From Alphaproteobacteria bacterium (lineage in GTDB: Bacteria; Pseudomonadota; Alphaproteobacteria; Caulobacterales; Caulobacteraceae), in assembly GCA_028869395.1 (NCBI GenBank), contig JAGWSE010000121.1, positions 1-8,432 of the forward strand: a DNA stretch of 8,432 nt, written 5' to 3'. Within the stretch, counting starts at the first letter, position 1. Every line of letters starts with the position of its first letter. Made by a program: the position numbers and the translations under genes. The notes beneath the pieces are model-generated. The model did not search any database. It saw only the letters and a list, made by a program, of their open reading frames with translations, and was not told the origin of the DNA. Shown piece by piece: positions 1 to 5,779 of the stretch.

Positions 1-52
1 CGGGCGAGAGCATGGCCGCGGCCATCAGGGCGCGGGCGATAGATCGGTTCAT
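1..52 (-). CDS. N-terminus of an exported protein, truncated by the left window edge
   Basis: Only the first 17 codons are visible, reading MNRSIARALMAAAMLSP. An Arg-bearing N-terminus followed by an Ala/Leu/Met-rich stretch looks like the start of a Sec signal peptide. The ATG (complement of 50-52) has a Shine-Dalgarno-like AGGA (complement of 61-64) 8 nt upstream, which supports this start. The gene lies 82 bp downstream of the DUF2946 gene on the same strand, so the two may be co-transcribed. DUF2946 genes often sit beside TonB-dependent receptors or periplasmic copper proteins, so an outer-membrane receptor or periplasmic metal protein is a reasonable guess. Nothing in these 17 residues proves it. 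Confidence 0.6.
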   Translation of the reverse strand, partial: MNRSIARALMAAAMLSP

Positions 53-60
53 AGGAGACA

Positions 61-64
61 TCCT
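61..64 (-). promoter_or_regulatory. Ribosome binding site of the truncated left-edge gene
   Basis: The minus strand reads AGGA 8 nt before the ATG at 52. It is the main evidence that the short N-terminus at the left edge is a real gene start. The site lies in a small inverted repeat on the minus strand, AGGA-TGTC-TCCT (53-64), whose pairing could partly hide the site. Confidence 0.45.
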
Positions 65-134
65 GTCGAACCCGCGCGGACAACGCGCGAGCGGCTGATC
101 TGGAGGCGCACGCGTGGCGCGCGCCGGCTCGAGG

Positions 135-521
135 TCAGGCCAGGCGGGCGGGTGGGGCTTGCGAGGGCGGCGGCGGCGCGGCGAGGCCGCGGCCGGGCGC
201 CAAGTCCCGCCAGCCGCCCGGGGTGCGGACCTCCAGCTCGACGCGCTCGGCCACCTCCATCTGCGGAATGCTCACGGGAGTCGAGGCGCCATGGCCCGCG
301 AAGGCGCAGACGTGGCCGCCGCCCCGGTCGGGAGCCTTGCGCGGACCGTCCGGCGTCGCCGTCCCCATCTGCATCGGACCATGGCCGGTGCAGATCGCCA
401 GCGTCACGCGCCCGCCCGTGGCGACGGGCATGTAGCCGGGCGGGATCAGGAGCTGCACGGCGAGCGCGAAGAGCGCGAACAACGCCACCCCACGCATCGC
501 CAGTCCCGACCTTGACGTCAT
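135..521 (-). CDS. DUF2946 family protein, probably membrane-anchored or exported, metal-related
   Basis: This is a 128-residue protein of unknown function. Residues 10-27 form one hydrophobic segment (signal anchor or signal peptide) ending in the family-like IPPGYMP at 26-32. Then come ICTGHGPMQM (43-52) and HVCAFAGHGA (70-79). This spacing of a CTGxG motif and a later C-x-F-A motif is what I know as DUF2946. C44, H47, M50, M52, H70, C72 and H77 could bind a soft metal such as copper; that is inference. The C-terminal 20 residues are Pro/Ala-rich. The start at 521 has no clear ribosome site. An internal ATG at 497 (MRGVALF...) has AAGG and GGGA a little upstream and keeps the hydrophobic segment, so it is a serious alternative (120 aa). 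The gene lies 55 bp downstream of ispH and upstream of a truncated exported-protein gene, all on the same strand. Confidence 0.75.
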   Translation of the reverse strand: MTSRSGLAMRGVALFALFALAVQLLIPPGYMPVATGGRVTLAICTGHGPMQMGTATPDGPRKAPDRGGGHVCAFAGHGASTPVSIPQMEVAERVELEVRTPGGWRDLAPGRGLAAPPPPSQAPPARLA

Positions 522-525
522 GGTT

Positions 526-539
526 CGCTGCTAGCAGCG
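526..539. repeat. Perfect 14-bp palindrome beside the DUF2946 start
   Basis: CGCTGCTAGCAGCG is identical to its reverse complement. It sits 4 bp upstream of the annotated DUF2946 ATG, in the 55-bp gap after ispH. It is centred on CTAG, a tetranucleotide usually rare in proteobacterial DNA. It could be an operator for a dimeric regulator, or in RNA a 5-bp stem with a CTAG loop. No U-tract follows on either strand, so an intrinsic terminator is unlikely. The rest of the gap (540-576) is GC-rich and includes a second palindrome, GCGCCGGCGC (545-554), which may be chance at this base composition. Confidence 0.4.
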
Positions 540-576
540 TTCGCGCGCCGGCGCCAGCAGGCGAGCGGCGGCTTCG

Positions 577-1530
577 CTAGTCCACAAGCGCCCGGGGCAG
601 CTTGAAGCTGACCGTCTCACGGGCGGCGTCGATGTCCTTGACGGTGACCTCGCACACCTCGGAGAGGCGGCGGATCACGCCCTGCACCAGCACCTCCGGC
701 GCCGAGGCCCCCGCCGTCACGCCGACCGTGCGCGCGCCCGCCAGCCAGGCGAAATCCAGCCCGTCGGCGTCGTCTATCAGATAGGCCGCCGCCCCCGCCC
801 GCCGCCCGACCTCGGCCAGGCGCACGGAGTTGGAGGAGTTGGCGCTGCCCAGCACCAGCAGCACGTCGCTCTGGCTCGCCACCGCCTTCACCGCCTCCTG
901 GCGGTTGGTGGTGGCGTAGCAGATGTCTTCCTTGTGCGGGGCGGCGACCTCGGGGAAGCGGCGCTTCAGCGCGGCCACGATCTCGGCCGTGTCGTCCACC
1001 GACAGCGTGGTCTGGGTGACGAAGGCCAGCGACGCGGGGTTCCGCGGCCGGTAGGCCTCGGCGTCCGCCACCGTTTCGATCAGCGCCACCGCGCCCGGCG
1101 GGAGCTGGCCCATGGTGCCGACCACCTCCGGGTGCCCGGCGTGGCCGATCAGCACGATCTCGCGGCCGGCCTCGTAATGGCGCTGGGCCTCCACGTGCAC
1201 CTTCGAGACCAGCGGGCAGGTGGCGTCGAGGTAGAACATCTCCCGCGCGCGGGCCTCCGCCGGCACCGACTTCGGCACGCCGTGGGCGGAGAACACCACC
1301 GGCCGGTCGGCGGGGCATTCGGAGAGTTCCTCCACGAACACCGCGCCAAGCCGGCGCAGCCGCTCCACCACGTGGCGGTTGTGGACGATCTCGTGGCGCA
1401 CATAGACCGGCGCGCCGTACTTCTCGATCGCCCGCTCGACGATCTGGATGGCCCGGTCGACGCCGGCGCAGAACCCGCGCGGGGTGGCCAGAAGCACCGT
1501 CAGCGGCGGGCGTTCAGAAGGCATGTCCAT
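577..1530 (-). CDS. ispH: 4-hydroxy-3-methylbut-2-enyl diphosphate reductase (IspH/LytB)
   Basis: IspH carries out the last step of the MEP isoprenoid pathway, reducing HMBPP to IPP and DMAPP with a [4Fe-4S] cluster in the cytoplasm. With the start at 1530 the protein is 317 aa, normal for the family. The three cluster cysteines are present: C21 (RGFCAGVDRA), C105 (DATCPLVSKVH) and C204 (EDICYATTNR). Substrate-pocket residues match too: H50 (HEIVHNRH), H133 and E135 (GHAGHPEV), T174/T175 (TQTTLS), S232-S233-N234 (NSSNS) and S276 (TAGASAPE). The frame stays open upstream to 1797, but those 89 codons are Pro/Gly/Ala/Arg-rich and do not look like IspH. I chose the ATG at 1530; a second ATG at 1524 is two codons in. 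Neither has a Shine-Dalgarno site. The gene is divergent from the plus-strand gene at 1797. Confidence 0.95.
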   Translation of the reverse strand: MDMPSERPPLTVLLATPRGFCAGVDRAIQIVERAIEKYGAPVYVRHEIVHNRHVVERLRRLGAVFVEELSECPADRPVVFSAHGVPKSVPAEARAREMFYLDATCPLVSKVHVEAQRHYEAGREIVLIGHAGHPEVVGTMGQLPPGAVALIETVADAEAYRPRNPASLAFVTQTTLSVDDTAEIVAALKRRFPEVAAPHKEDICYATTNRQEAVKAVASQSDVLLVLGSANSSNSVRLAEVGRRAGAAAYLIDDADGLDFAWLAGARTVGVTAGASAPEVLVQGVIRRLSEVCEVTVKDIDAARETVSFKLPRALVD

Positions 1531-1718
1531 GGCGCCGCGGAACTTAGGCGCGCCGATGCCCGGGCGCCAGCCGCCGAATCGCCCCTCTCCCAGGCTGCCG
1601 GCCGCGGATGGCGAGGCGGCCGCCCAAGGCGGACTTTCGCCCGATGGACCGGCGCCGGCCTGCGGGGCCGGTGCGCCGCAACCCGGCTCATGCGCGCGCC
1701 AGCCGCGTTGCGGCCGCA

Positions 1719-1745
1719 TTGGGAAGCCTTTACTTAGGCTTCGAA
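1719..1745 (+). promoter_or_regulatory. Candidate promoter for the periplasmic protein-argS operon
   Basis: TTGGGAA (1719-1725), 12 nt, then GCTTCGAA (1738-1745). This partly matches the Caulobacter housekeeping consensus TTGACGS, 10-14 nt, GCTANAWC. A start site near 1752 would leave a leader of about 45 nt before the ATG at 1797. The match is incomplete in both elements. Its support is position and the local dip in GC. Confidence 0.3.
1723..1742. repeat. Inverted repeat overlapping the candidate promoter
   Basis: GAAGCCT (1723-1729), a 6-nt loop, then AGGCTTC (1736-1742): perfect 7-bp arms. It fills the spacer between the candidate -35 and -10 elements, a usual place for a repressor operator. 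It is in the least GC-rich part of the region. It is not followed by a T-tract on the plus strand, so a terminator is less likely. Confidence 0.45.
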
Positions 1746-1796
1746 TGATCCGCGGGGCCGGCCCGCGGGCAAAGGCACGCCTGGACGCCCCCCTCA

Positions 1797-2483
1797 ATGC
1801 GCCGTCTCCTCCTCATGTCACTGGCCGCGATCATCGCCGCGTCCGTTCCGGCCGCGAGCTACGCCCAGTATGGCGGCGGGCAGGACGACCAGGACAAGCA
1901 GGCCCAGGAGGAGGCCAAGAAGAAGGAGCGCGACAAGGAGTGGGGCGATTCCAAAGCGCCGCTGCCGCAGCTGCGCAACATCGGCCCCTGCCCCTATGTG
2001 AAGACGCTCTACGACGCCGCCCGCTACGTCGAGTTCACCAAGAACAAGGAAGCCTACTCCGACGTGGGCTACACCGGCGAAATCGACCGCCTGTCGTCGG
2101 GCTGCGAGTACAAGGGGACCGAGCCGATCCACGTGGCGATCCAGGTGCTGTTCGACCTGGGCCGCGGCCCGGCCGCGACGGGCGACAGCCACACCTACCG
2201 CTACTGGGTCGCCGTCACTGACCGCAACCGCGCGGTGCTGGCCAAGAAGACCTTCGACCTGCCGGTCACCTTCGGCAAGGGCCAGGACCGCCTCTACAAG
2301 CGCGAAGAGATCAACGACATCATGATCCCGCGCGCCGAGGCCAACACCTCCGGCGCCAACTTCGAGGTTCTGATCGGCTTCGAGGTGACGCCGGAGATGG
2401 CCGACTTCAACCGCCTGGGCAAACGCTTCCGCCTCAACATCGGCGAGACGGCCCAGGCCGAGACGACACCGCCCAAGAAATGA
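1797..2483 (+). CDS. Conserved periplasmic protein of unknown function, coupled to argS
   Basis: A 228-residue protein with a clear signal peptide: MRR, a hydrophobic core (4-19), and a likely signal peptidase I site ASYA|QY after residue 23. There is no twin-arginine SRRxFLK motif, so Sec export is likelier, although I recall similar Caulobacterales proteins carrying a Tat-signal name in annotation. Residues 29-52 form a highly charged linker rich in D/E/K/Q. The folded part (about 55-215) has two cysteines, C65 in GPCPYVKTLYDAARYVEF and C103 in SSGCEYKG, which could form a disulfide in the periplasm. The tail is TTPPKK. No catalytic motif is recognisable. The ATG at 1797 has no good ribosome site (AAAGG at 1771-1775 is too far), so ATG 1815 is possible but would weaken the signal peptide. 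The stop overlaps the argS start as ATGA. Confidence 0.8.
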   Translation: MRRLLLMSLAAIIAASVPAASYAQYGGGQDDQDKQAQEEAKKKERDKEWGDSKAPLPQLRNIGPCPYVKTLYDAARYVEFTKNKEAYSDVGYTGEIDRLSSGCEYKGTEPIHVAIQVLFDLGRGPAATGDSHTYRYWVAVTDRNRAVLAKKTFDLPVTFGKGQDRLYKREEINDIMIPRAEANTSGANFEVLIGFEVTPEMADFNRLGKRFRLNIGETAQAETTPPKK

Positions 2484-4264
2484 GCGACCTCAAGAAGGCC
2501 CTGGGCGAAGCGGCGGGCGCCGCCTTCGCGAGCCTCGGCCTGCCTGCCGAGCTCGGCCGGGTCACGGCCTCGGACCGGCCCGACCTCGCCGACTTCCAGG
2601 TGAACGGGGCGCTGCCCGCCGCCAAGCAGGCCAAGAAGAACCCGCGCGAGATCGCCGCGGCTGTGGCCGAGCGCCTGAAGGGCGACGGGCGGCTGATCTC
2701 GGCGGAGGTGGCCGGTCCGGGCTTCATCAACCTGAAGGTCTCCGACCAGGCGCTCTCGGAGCGGGCCCGCGAGATCGCCGCCGATCCGCGCGCCGGCGCG
2801 GAGGTGCTTGCCGCACCGCGCCGGGTGATCGTCGACTACGGCGGCCCCAACGTCGCCAAGCCGATGCACGTCGGCCACCTGCGCGCCTCGATCATCGGCG
2901 AGAGCGTCAAGCGCCTCTACCGGTTCCGCGGCGACACCGTGCTGGGCGACGCCCACTTCGGCGACTGGGGCTATCAGATGGGCCTGCTGATCGGCGCCGT
3001 CTGCGACGAGCATCCGGACCTCGCCGCCCTGGTGGCGCGGCTGAACGCCGAGGCCGCGCCGCTCGACGGGCCGATCCCCGAGGCGTTCGAGCGGATCACG
3101 CTGGCCGACCTCGACCGGCTCTATCCGCTGGCCGCCGCCAGCGGGAAGGAAGACCCCGCCTACCGCGACCGCGCGCGGCGTCTTACCGCCGAGCTGCAGG
3201 CCAAGCGCCCGGGCGCCTACCTGCTCTGGCGGCGGTTCCGCGAGGTGACGCAAGTGGCGCTCGAGCGCGACTTCCATGCGCTGGGCGTCGACTTCGACCT
3301 CTGGAAGGGCGAGAGCGACGTGGACCGGCTGATCCCCGGCATGGTCGAGGACCTGCGCGACAAGGGCCTCCTCGTCGAGGACCAGGGCGCCCAGATCGTC
3401 CGGGTCGCGAGGCAGGGGGACAAGCGCGACCTGCCGCCGCTGCTCGTCGTCTCCTCCGAGGGCTCGGCGATGTACGGCACGACCGACCTGGCGACCATCC
3501 TCGACCGCAAGCAGAGCTTCGGACCGGACCTCGCGATCTACGTCGTCGACCAGCGCCAGGCCGACCACTTCGAGGTGGTGTTCCGCGCCGCCTGCCTCGC
3601 CGGCTACGCCGAGGAGGGCCAGCTGCAGCACATCGGCTTCGGGACCATGAACGGGCCCGACGGCAAGCCCTTCAAGACCCGCGAGGGCGGCGTCCTGAAG
3701 CTCAACGACCTGATCGAGATGACGCGGGGCAAGGCGCGCGAGCGGCTGCACGAGGCGGGCCTGGGCGAAGACCTGCCGGTGGAGGAGTTCGAGGCCATCG
3801 CCGCCAAGGTGGCGGTCGCGGCCCTGAAGTTCGCCGACCTCTCCAACTTCCGCGGCACCTCCTACGTCTTCGACCTCGACCGCTTCACCAGCTTCGAGGG
3901 CAAGACCGGCCCCTATCTGCTCTACCAGGCGGTGCGGGTGAAATCCCTGCTGCGCAAGGCCGAGGCCGATGGCGCGCTCGCCGGTCCGGTGGTGGTGGCC
4001 GAGCCCGCCGAGCGGGACCTGGTGCTGGCGCTGGACGCCTTCGAGAGCGCGCTCTCCGAGGCCTACGACCGCTTCGCCCCGAACGCGGTGGCCGAGCACG
4101 CCTACCGGCTGAGCCAGGCGTTCTCCAAGTTCTACGCCGCCTGCCCGATCCTGCAGGCCGAGCCGCAGGTGCGCGCCGCGCGCCTCACCCTGGCCAGCGC
4201 GACGCTCACCCAGCTCGAGCTGGCGCTGGACGTGCTGGGCGTCTCGACCCCGGAGCGGATGTAG
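2480..4264 (+). CDS. argS: Arginyl-tRNA synthetase
   Basis: A class Ia aminoacyl-tRNA synthetase that charges tRNA-Arg with arginine in the cytoplasm; 594 aa, normal for bacterial ArgRS. The N-terminal additional domain that contacts the tRNA D-loop spans about 1-110. The catalytic Rossmann fold follows, with the HIGH signature as HVGH (130-133) inside GGPNVAKPMHVGHLRAS. The KMSKS loop is replaced by GKPFKTREGG (395-404), as in many bacterial ArgRS, and K127 just before HIGH fits the known compensating lysine. The C-terminal DALR anticodon-binding domain is about 475-594, with GKTGPYLLYQAVRVKSL near its start and the usual ending PERM. The ATG at 2480 overlaps the upstream stop (ATGA, 2480-2483) and has no strong ribosome site of its own, implying translational coupling. 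It ends 15 bp from a convergent gene, with no obvious hairpin terminator. Confidence 0.97.
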   Translation: MSDLKKALGEAAGAAFASLGLPAELGRVTASDRPDLADFQVNGALPAAKQAKKNPREIAAAVAERLKGDGRLISAEVAGPGFINLKVSDQALSERAREIAADPRAGAEVLAAPRRVIVDYGGPNVAKPMHVGHLRASIIGESVKRLYRFRGDTVLGDAHFGDWGYQMGLLIGAVCDEHPDLAALVARLNAEAAPLDGPIPEAFERITLADLDRLYPLAAASGKEDPAYRDRARRLTAELQAKRPGAYLLWRRFREVTQVALERDFHALGVDFDLWKGESDVDRLIPGMVEDLRDKGLLVEDQGAQIVRVARQGDKRDLPPLLVVSSEGSAMYGTTDLATILDRKQSFGPDLAIYVVDQRQADHFEVVFRAACLAGYAEEGQLQHIGFGTMNGPDGKPFKTREGGVLKLNDLIEMTRGKARERLHEAGLGEDLPVEEFEAIAAKVAVAALKFADLSNFRGTSYVFDLDRFTSFEGKTGPYLLYQAVRVKSLLRKAEADGALAGPVVVAEPAERDLVLALDAFESALSEAYDRFAPNAVAEHAYRLSQAFSKFYAACPILQAEPQVRAARLTLASATLTQLELALDVLGVSTPERM

Positions 4265-4279
4265 GCCGCCGCTGAGCGC

Positions 4280-5719
4280 CTACTTCGTCAGGGCCGGGAC
4301 CAGCGACAGGTAGTAGTCGATCCCCGGGCGGATGTTGGAGACCGGCGCCCGCTCGTTCAGGCCGTGGGCGAAGTTCTCCGATTCCTTGATGAACATGGGG
4401 CTCGCGCCGTAGCTCGGCACGCCGTCGTGGCGGAACCACATGGAATCGCTCGCCCCCGACGACTGGCTGGGGAACACCGGCACGCCGGGATAGATCCTGC
4501 CGACCGCCGCCTTCACCGCCGCCACGAAGTCGGGCCGCATGGGCGAGGCCGGCGTCTGTACCGAGCCCTGCGTCACGTCCTCGATCCGGACCTTCGGATC
4601 GTCCACCACGCGCGCCAGCTCGGACATGATCTCGGCGCGGCTGTGGCCGGGGAAGATGCGGCAGTTGACGTTGGCCTCGGCCCGCTGCGGCAGGGCGTTC
4701 TGGGCATGTCCGCCGTCGATCATGGTCGCCACGCAGGTGGTGCCGATCTTGCCGACGGTGGCCGGGTCGGCCGCAAGCGTCTCGATCGCCTGCTCGTCGG
4801 CCGGGTTGGCGGCGAAGGCGCGCATGGCCGCGCCGATCTGCGGGCTCTCGTAGCGCGCCGCCTGCTCGAAATAGGCCTTGGTGAGGGCGCTCTCCTCCGG
4901 CTTGAAGCGGTAGGCGTGGATCTTCAAAAGCGCCGTCGCCAGGTCATCGATGGCGTTGTCGATGCGCGGCTCGGAGGAGTGGCCGCCGGGATTGGTCACC
5001 GTCAGCCGGTAGTCGGCGTAGGTCTTCTCCGCGCCCTGCCAGGAGAAATAGAGCGGCTTGCCGGTCTGCTCGTCCAGCACGCCGCCGCCGCCGTCGATGT
5101 TGAGCACCAGCTCGGAGTCCTTCAGCTTGTCGGCGATCACCGCGCTGGTGGCCATGGTGGTCTCCTCGTCGCCGGAGAACTCGATGACGATCGTCCGCCG
5201 GGGCTGATAGCCCTCGCGCCGCAGCTCGCCCAGGGCCGCGATGGCCATGGCGCCGTCCAGCTTCATGTCCAGCGAGCCGCGGCCGAACAGGTAGCCGTCC
5301 TCCACCACCGGCTTGAAGGGATCGCGCCGCCAGTCCTCGCGCTTGGCCTCCACCACGTCCATGTGGCCGGAGATCACGAAGGGCTTCAGCTTCGGATCGC
5401 TGCCCGGCCAGCGGGCGATCAGATAGGCGGTGTCGCCCATCGGGGTGATGGTCACGTCCTGCGGCTTGAACCCGCCGGCGATGAGGGCGTCGGCGTAGAG
5501 CTTCGCCACCTGCGGCGTCTTGTTGCCGGGCCCCGCCACCGAGCGCAGCGAGATCGCCTTCTCCGCCAGGTCCAGGGCCTCGGCCTCGGCCTTGGGGTGG
5601 GCCGGCGGCCCCGCCCTCCCGTCCGCAGGCGCCGCCGTCCTGGCCGGGGGCGCCGCCTGGGCCCCCGCCGCAGCCAACATCACCGCGCCCGCAACCGCGG
5701 CCATCCACACCTGACGCAT
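4280..5719 (-). CDS. Secreted M20-family metallopeptidase
   Basis: A 479-residue di-zinc hydrolase, probably an exo- or dipeptidase acting on small peptides in the periplasm. A signal peptide is evident (MRQVWMAAVAG..., core 6-18, likely cut at AQA|AP near 22-23), followed by a Pro/Ala-rich linker to about 42. The catalytic residues are present: H119 and D121 (SGHMDVVE), bridging D151 (GRGSLDMK), general base E185 and ligand E186 (GDEET), D209 (NIDGGGG) and H452 (FAHGLNE). The dimerisation (lid) domain lies at about 228-345 and includes the GGHSSEP motif (H247). The start at 5719 has GGGGAG (complement of 5727-5732) 7 nt upstream. It lies 60 bp downstream of the DUF2268 protease gene on the same strand. 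True substrate is unknown; carboxypeptidase, dipeptidase or aminoacylase activity cannot be separated from sequence alone. Confidence 0.93.
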   Translation of the reverse strand: MRQVWMAAVAGAVMLAAAGAQAAPPARTAAPADGRAGPPAHPKAEAEALDLAEKAISLRSVAGPGNKTPQVAKLYADALIAGGFKPQDVTITPMGDTAYLIARWPGSDPKLKPFVISGHMDVVEAKREDWRRDPFKPVVEDGYLFGRGSLDMKLDGAMAIAALGELRREGYQPRRTIVIEFSGDEETTMATSAVIADKLKDSELVLNIDGGGGVLDEQTGKPLYFSWQGAEKTYADYRLTVTNPGGHSSEPRIDNAIDDLATALLKIHAYRFKPEESALTKAYFEQAARYESPQIGAAMRAFAANPADEQAIETLAADPATVGKIGTTCVATMIDGGHAQNALPQRAEANVNCRIFPGHSRAEIMSELARVVDDPKVRIEDVTQGSVQTPASPMRPDFVAAVKAAVGRIYPGVPVFPSQSSGASDSMWFRHDGVPSYGASPMFIKESENFAHGLNERAPVSNIRPGIDYYLSLVPALTK

Positions 5720-5726
5720 GTCTCGA

Positions 5727-5732
5727 CTCCCC
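5727..5732 (-). promoter_or_regulatory. Ribosome binding site of the M20 peptidase gene
   Basis: GGGGAG on the minus strand, 7 nt before the ATG at 5719. It is one of the clearest ribosome sites in the window and fixes that start. It overlaps a GANTC sequence (5725-5729). Confidence 0.7.
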
Positions 5733-5740
5733 GACTTTGC

Positions 5741-5765
5741 GGCGGAGCTAAAGACGTTTTCGCAA
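5741..5765 (-). promoter_or_regulatory. Possible promoter of the M20 peptidase gene
   Basis: On the minus strand TTGCGAA (complement of 5759-5765), 10 nt, then GCTCCGCC (complement of 5741-5748). It partly matches TTGACGS, 10-14 nt, GCTANAWC; the second element matches poorly. It lies in the 60-bp gap after the DUF2268 gene. If real, the M20 gene can be transcribed on its own as well as by read-through. Confidence 0.22.
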
Positions 5766-5779
5766 CTTGTGGAAAGCCC

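Larger units (their letters stand above)
1531..1796. other. Divergent intergenic region between ispH and the argS-coupled gene
   Basis: These 266 bp must carry the promoters for ispH (leftward) and the gene at 1797 (rightward). Most of it is very GC-rich; the AT-richest part is 1719-1750, where a candidate rightward promoter and an inverted repeat lie. On the minus strand CCTAAGTT (complement of 1542-1549) is a weak -10-like element only about a dozen bases before the ispH ATG, with no clear -35. One GANTC site (GAATC, 1576-1580) is present. A 15-codon reading frame (1690-1737, plus) ends within the inverted repeat and has no ribosome site, so I do not call it a gene. Confidence 0.5.

Noticed and set aside
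116..125. Palindrome GGCGCGCGCC in the gap between the DUF2946 gene and the left-edge gene
   Set aside because: Alternating GC palindromes of this kind are common by chance in DNA of this composition, and nothing in its position suggests function.
934..1737. Plus-strand reading frame opposite ispH, and its last ATG as a 15-codon leader peptide (1690-1737)
   Set aside because: The long frame is antisense shadow. The 15-codon version has no ribosome site and no run of regulatory codons, so it is not an attenuator leader.
1531..1797. N-terminal extension of IspH to 406 residues
   Set aside because: It begins with TTG and is composed of Pro/Gly/Ala/Arg-rich sequence unlike the family. The normal IspH length is met from the ATG at 1530.
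2294..4099. Long minus-strand reading frame of about 600 codons opposite argS
   Set aside because: It is antisense to a complete, highly conserved argS. Its translation is Val/Leu/Gly/Arg/His-rich without family motifs, which is the usual result of high third-position GC.
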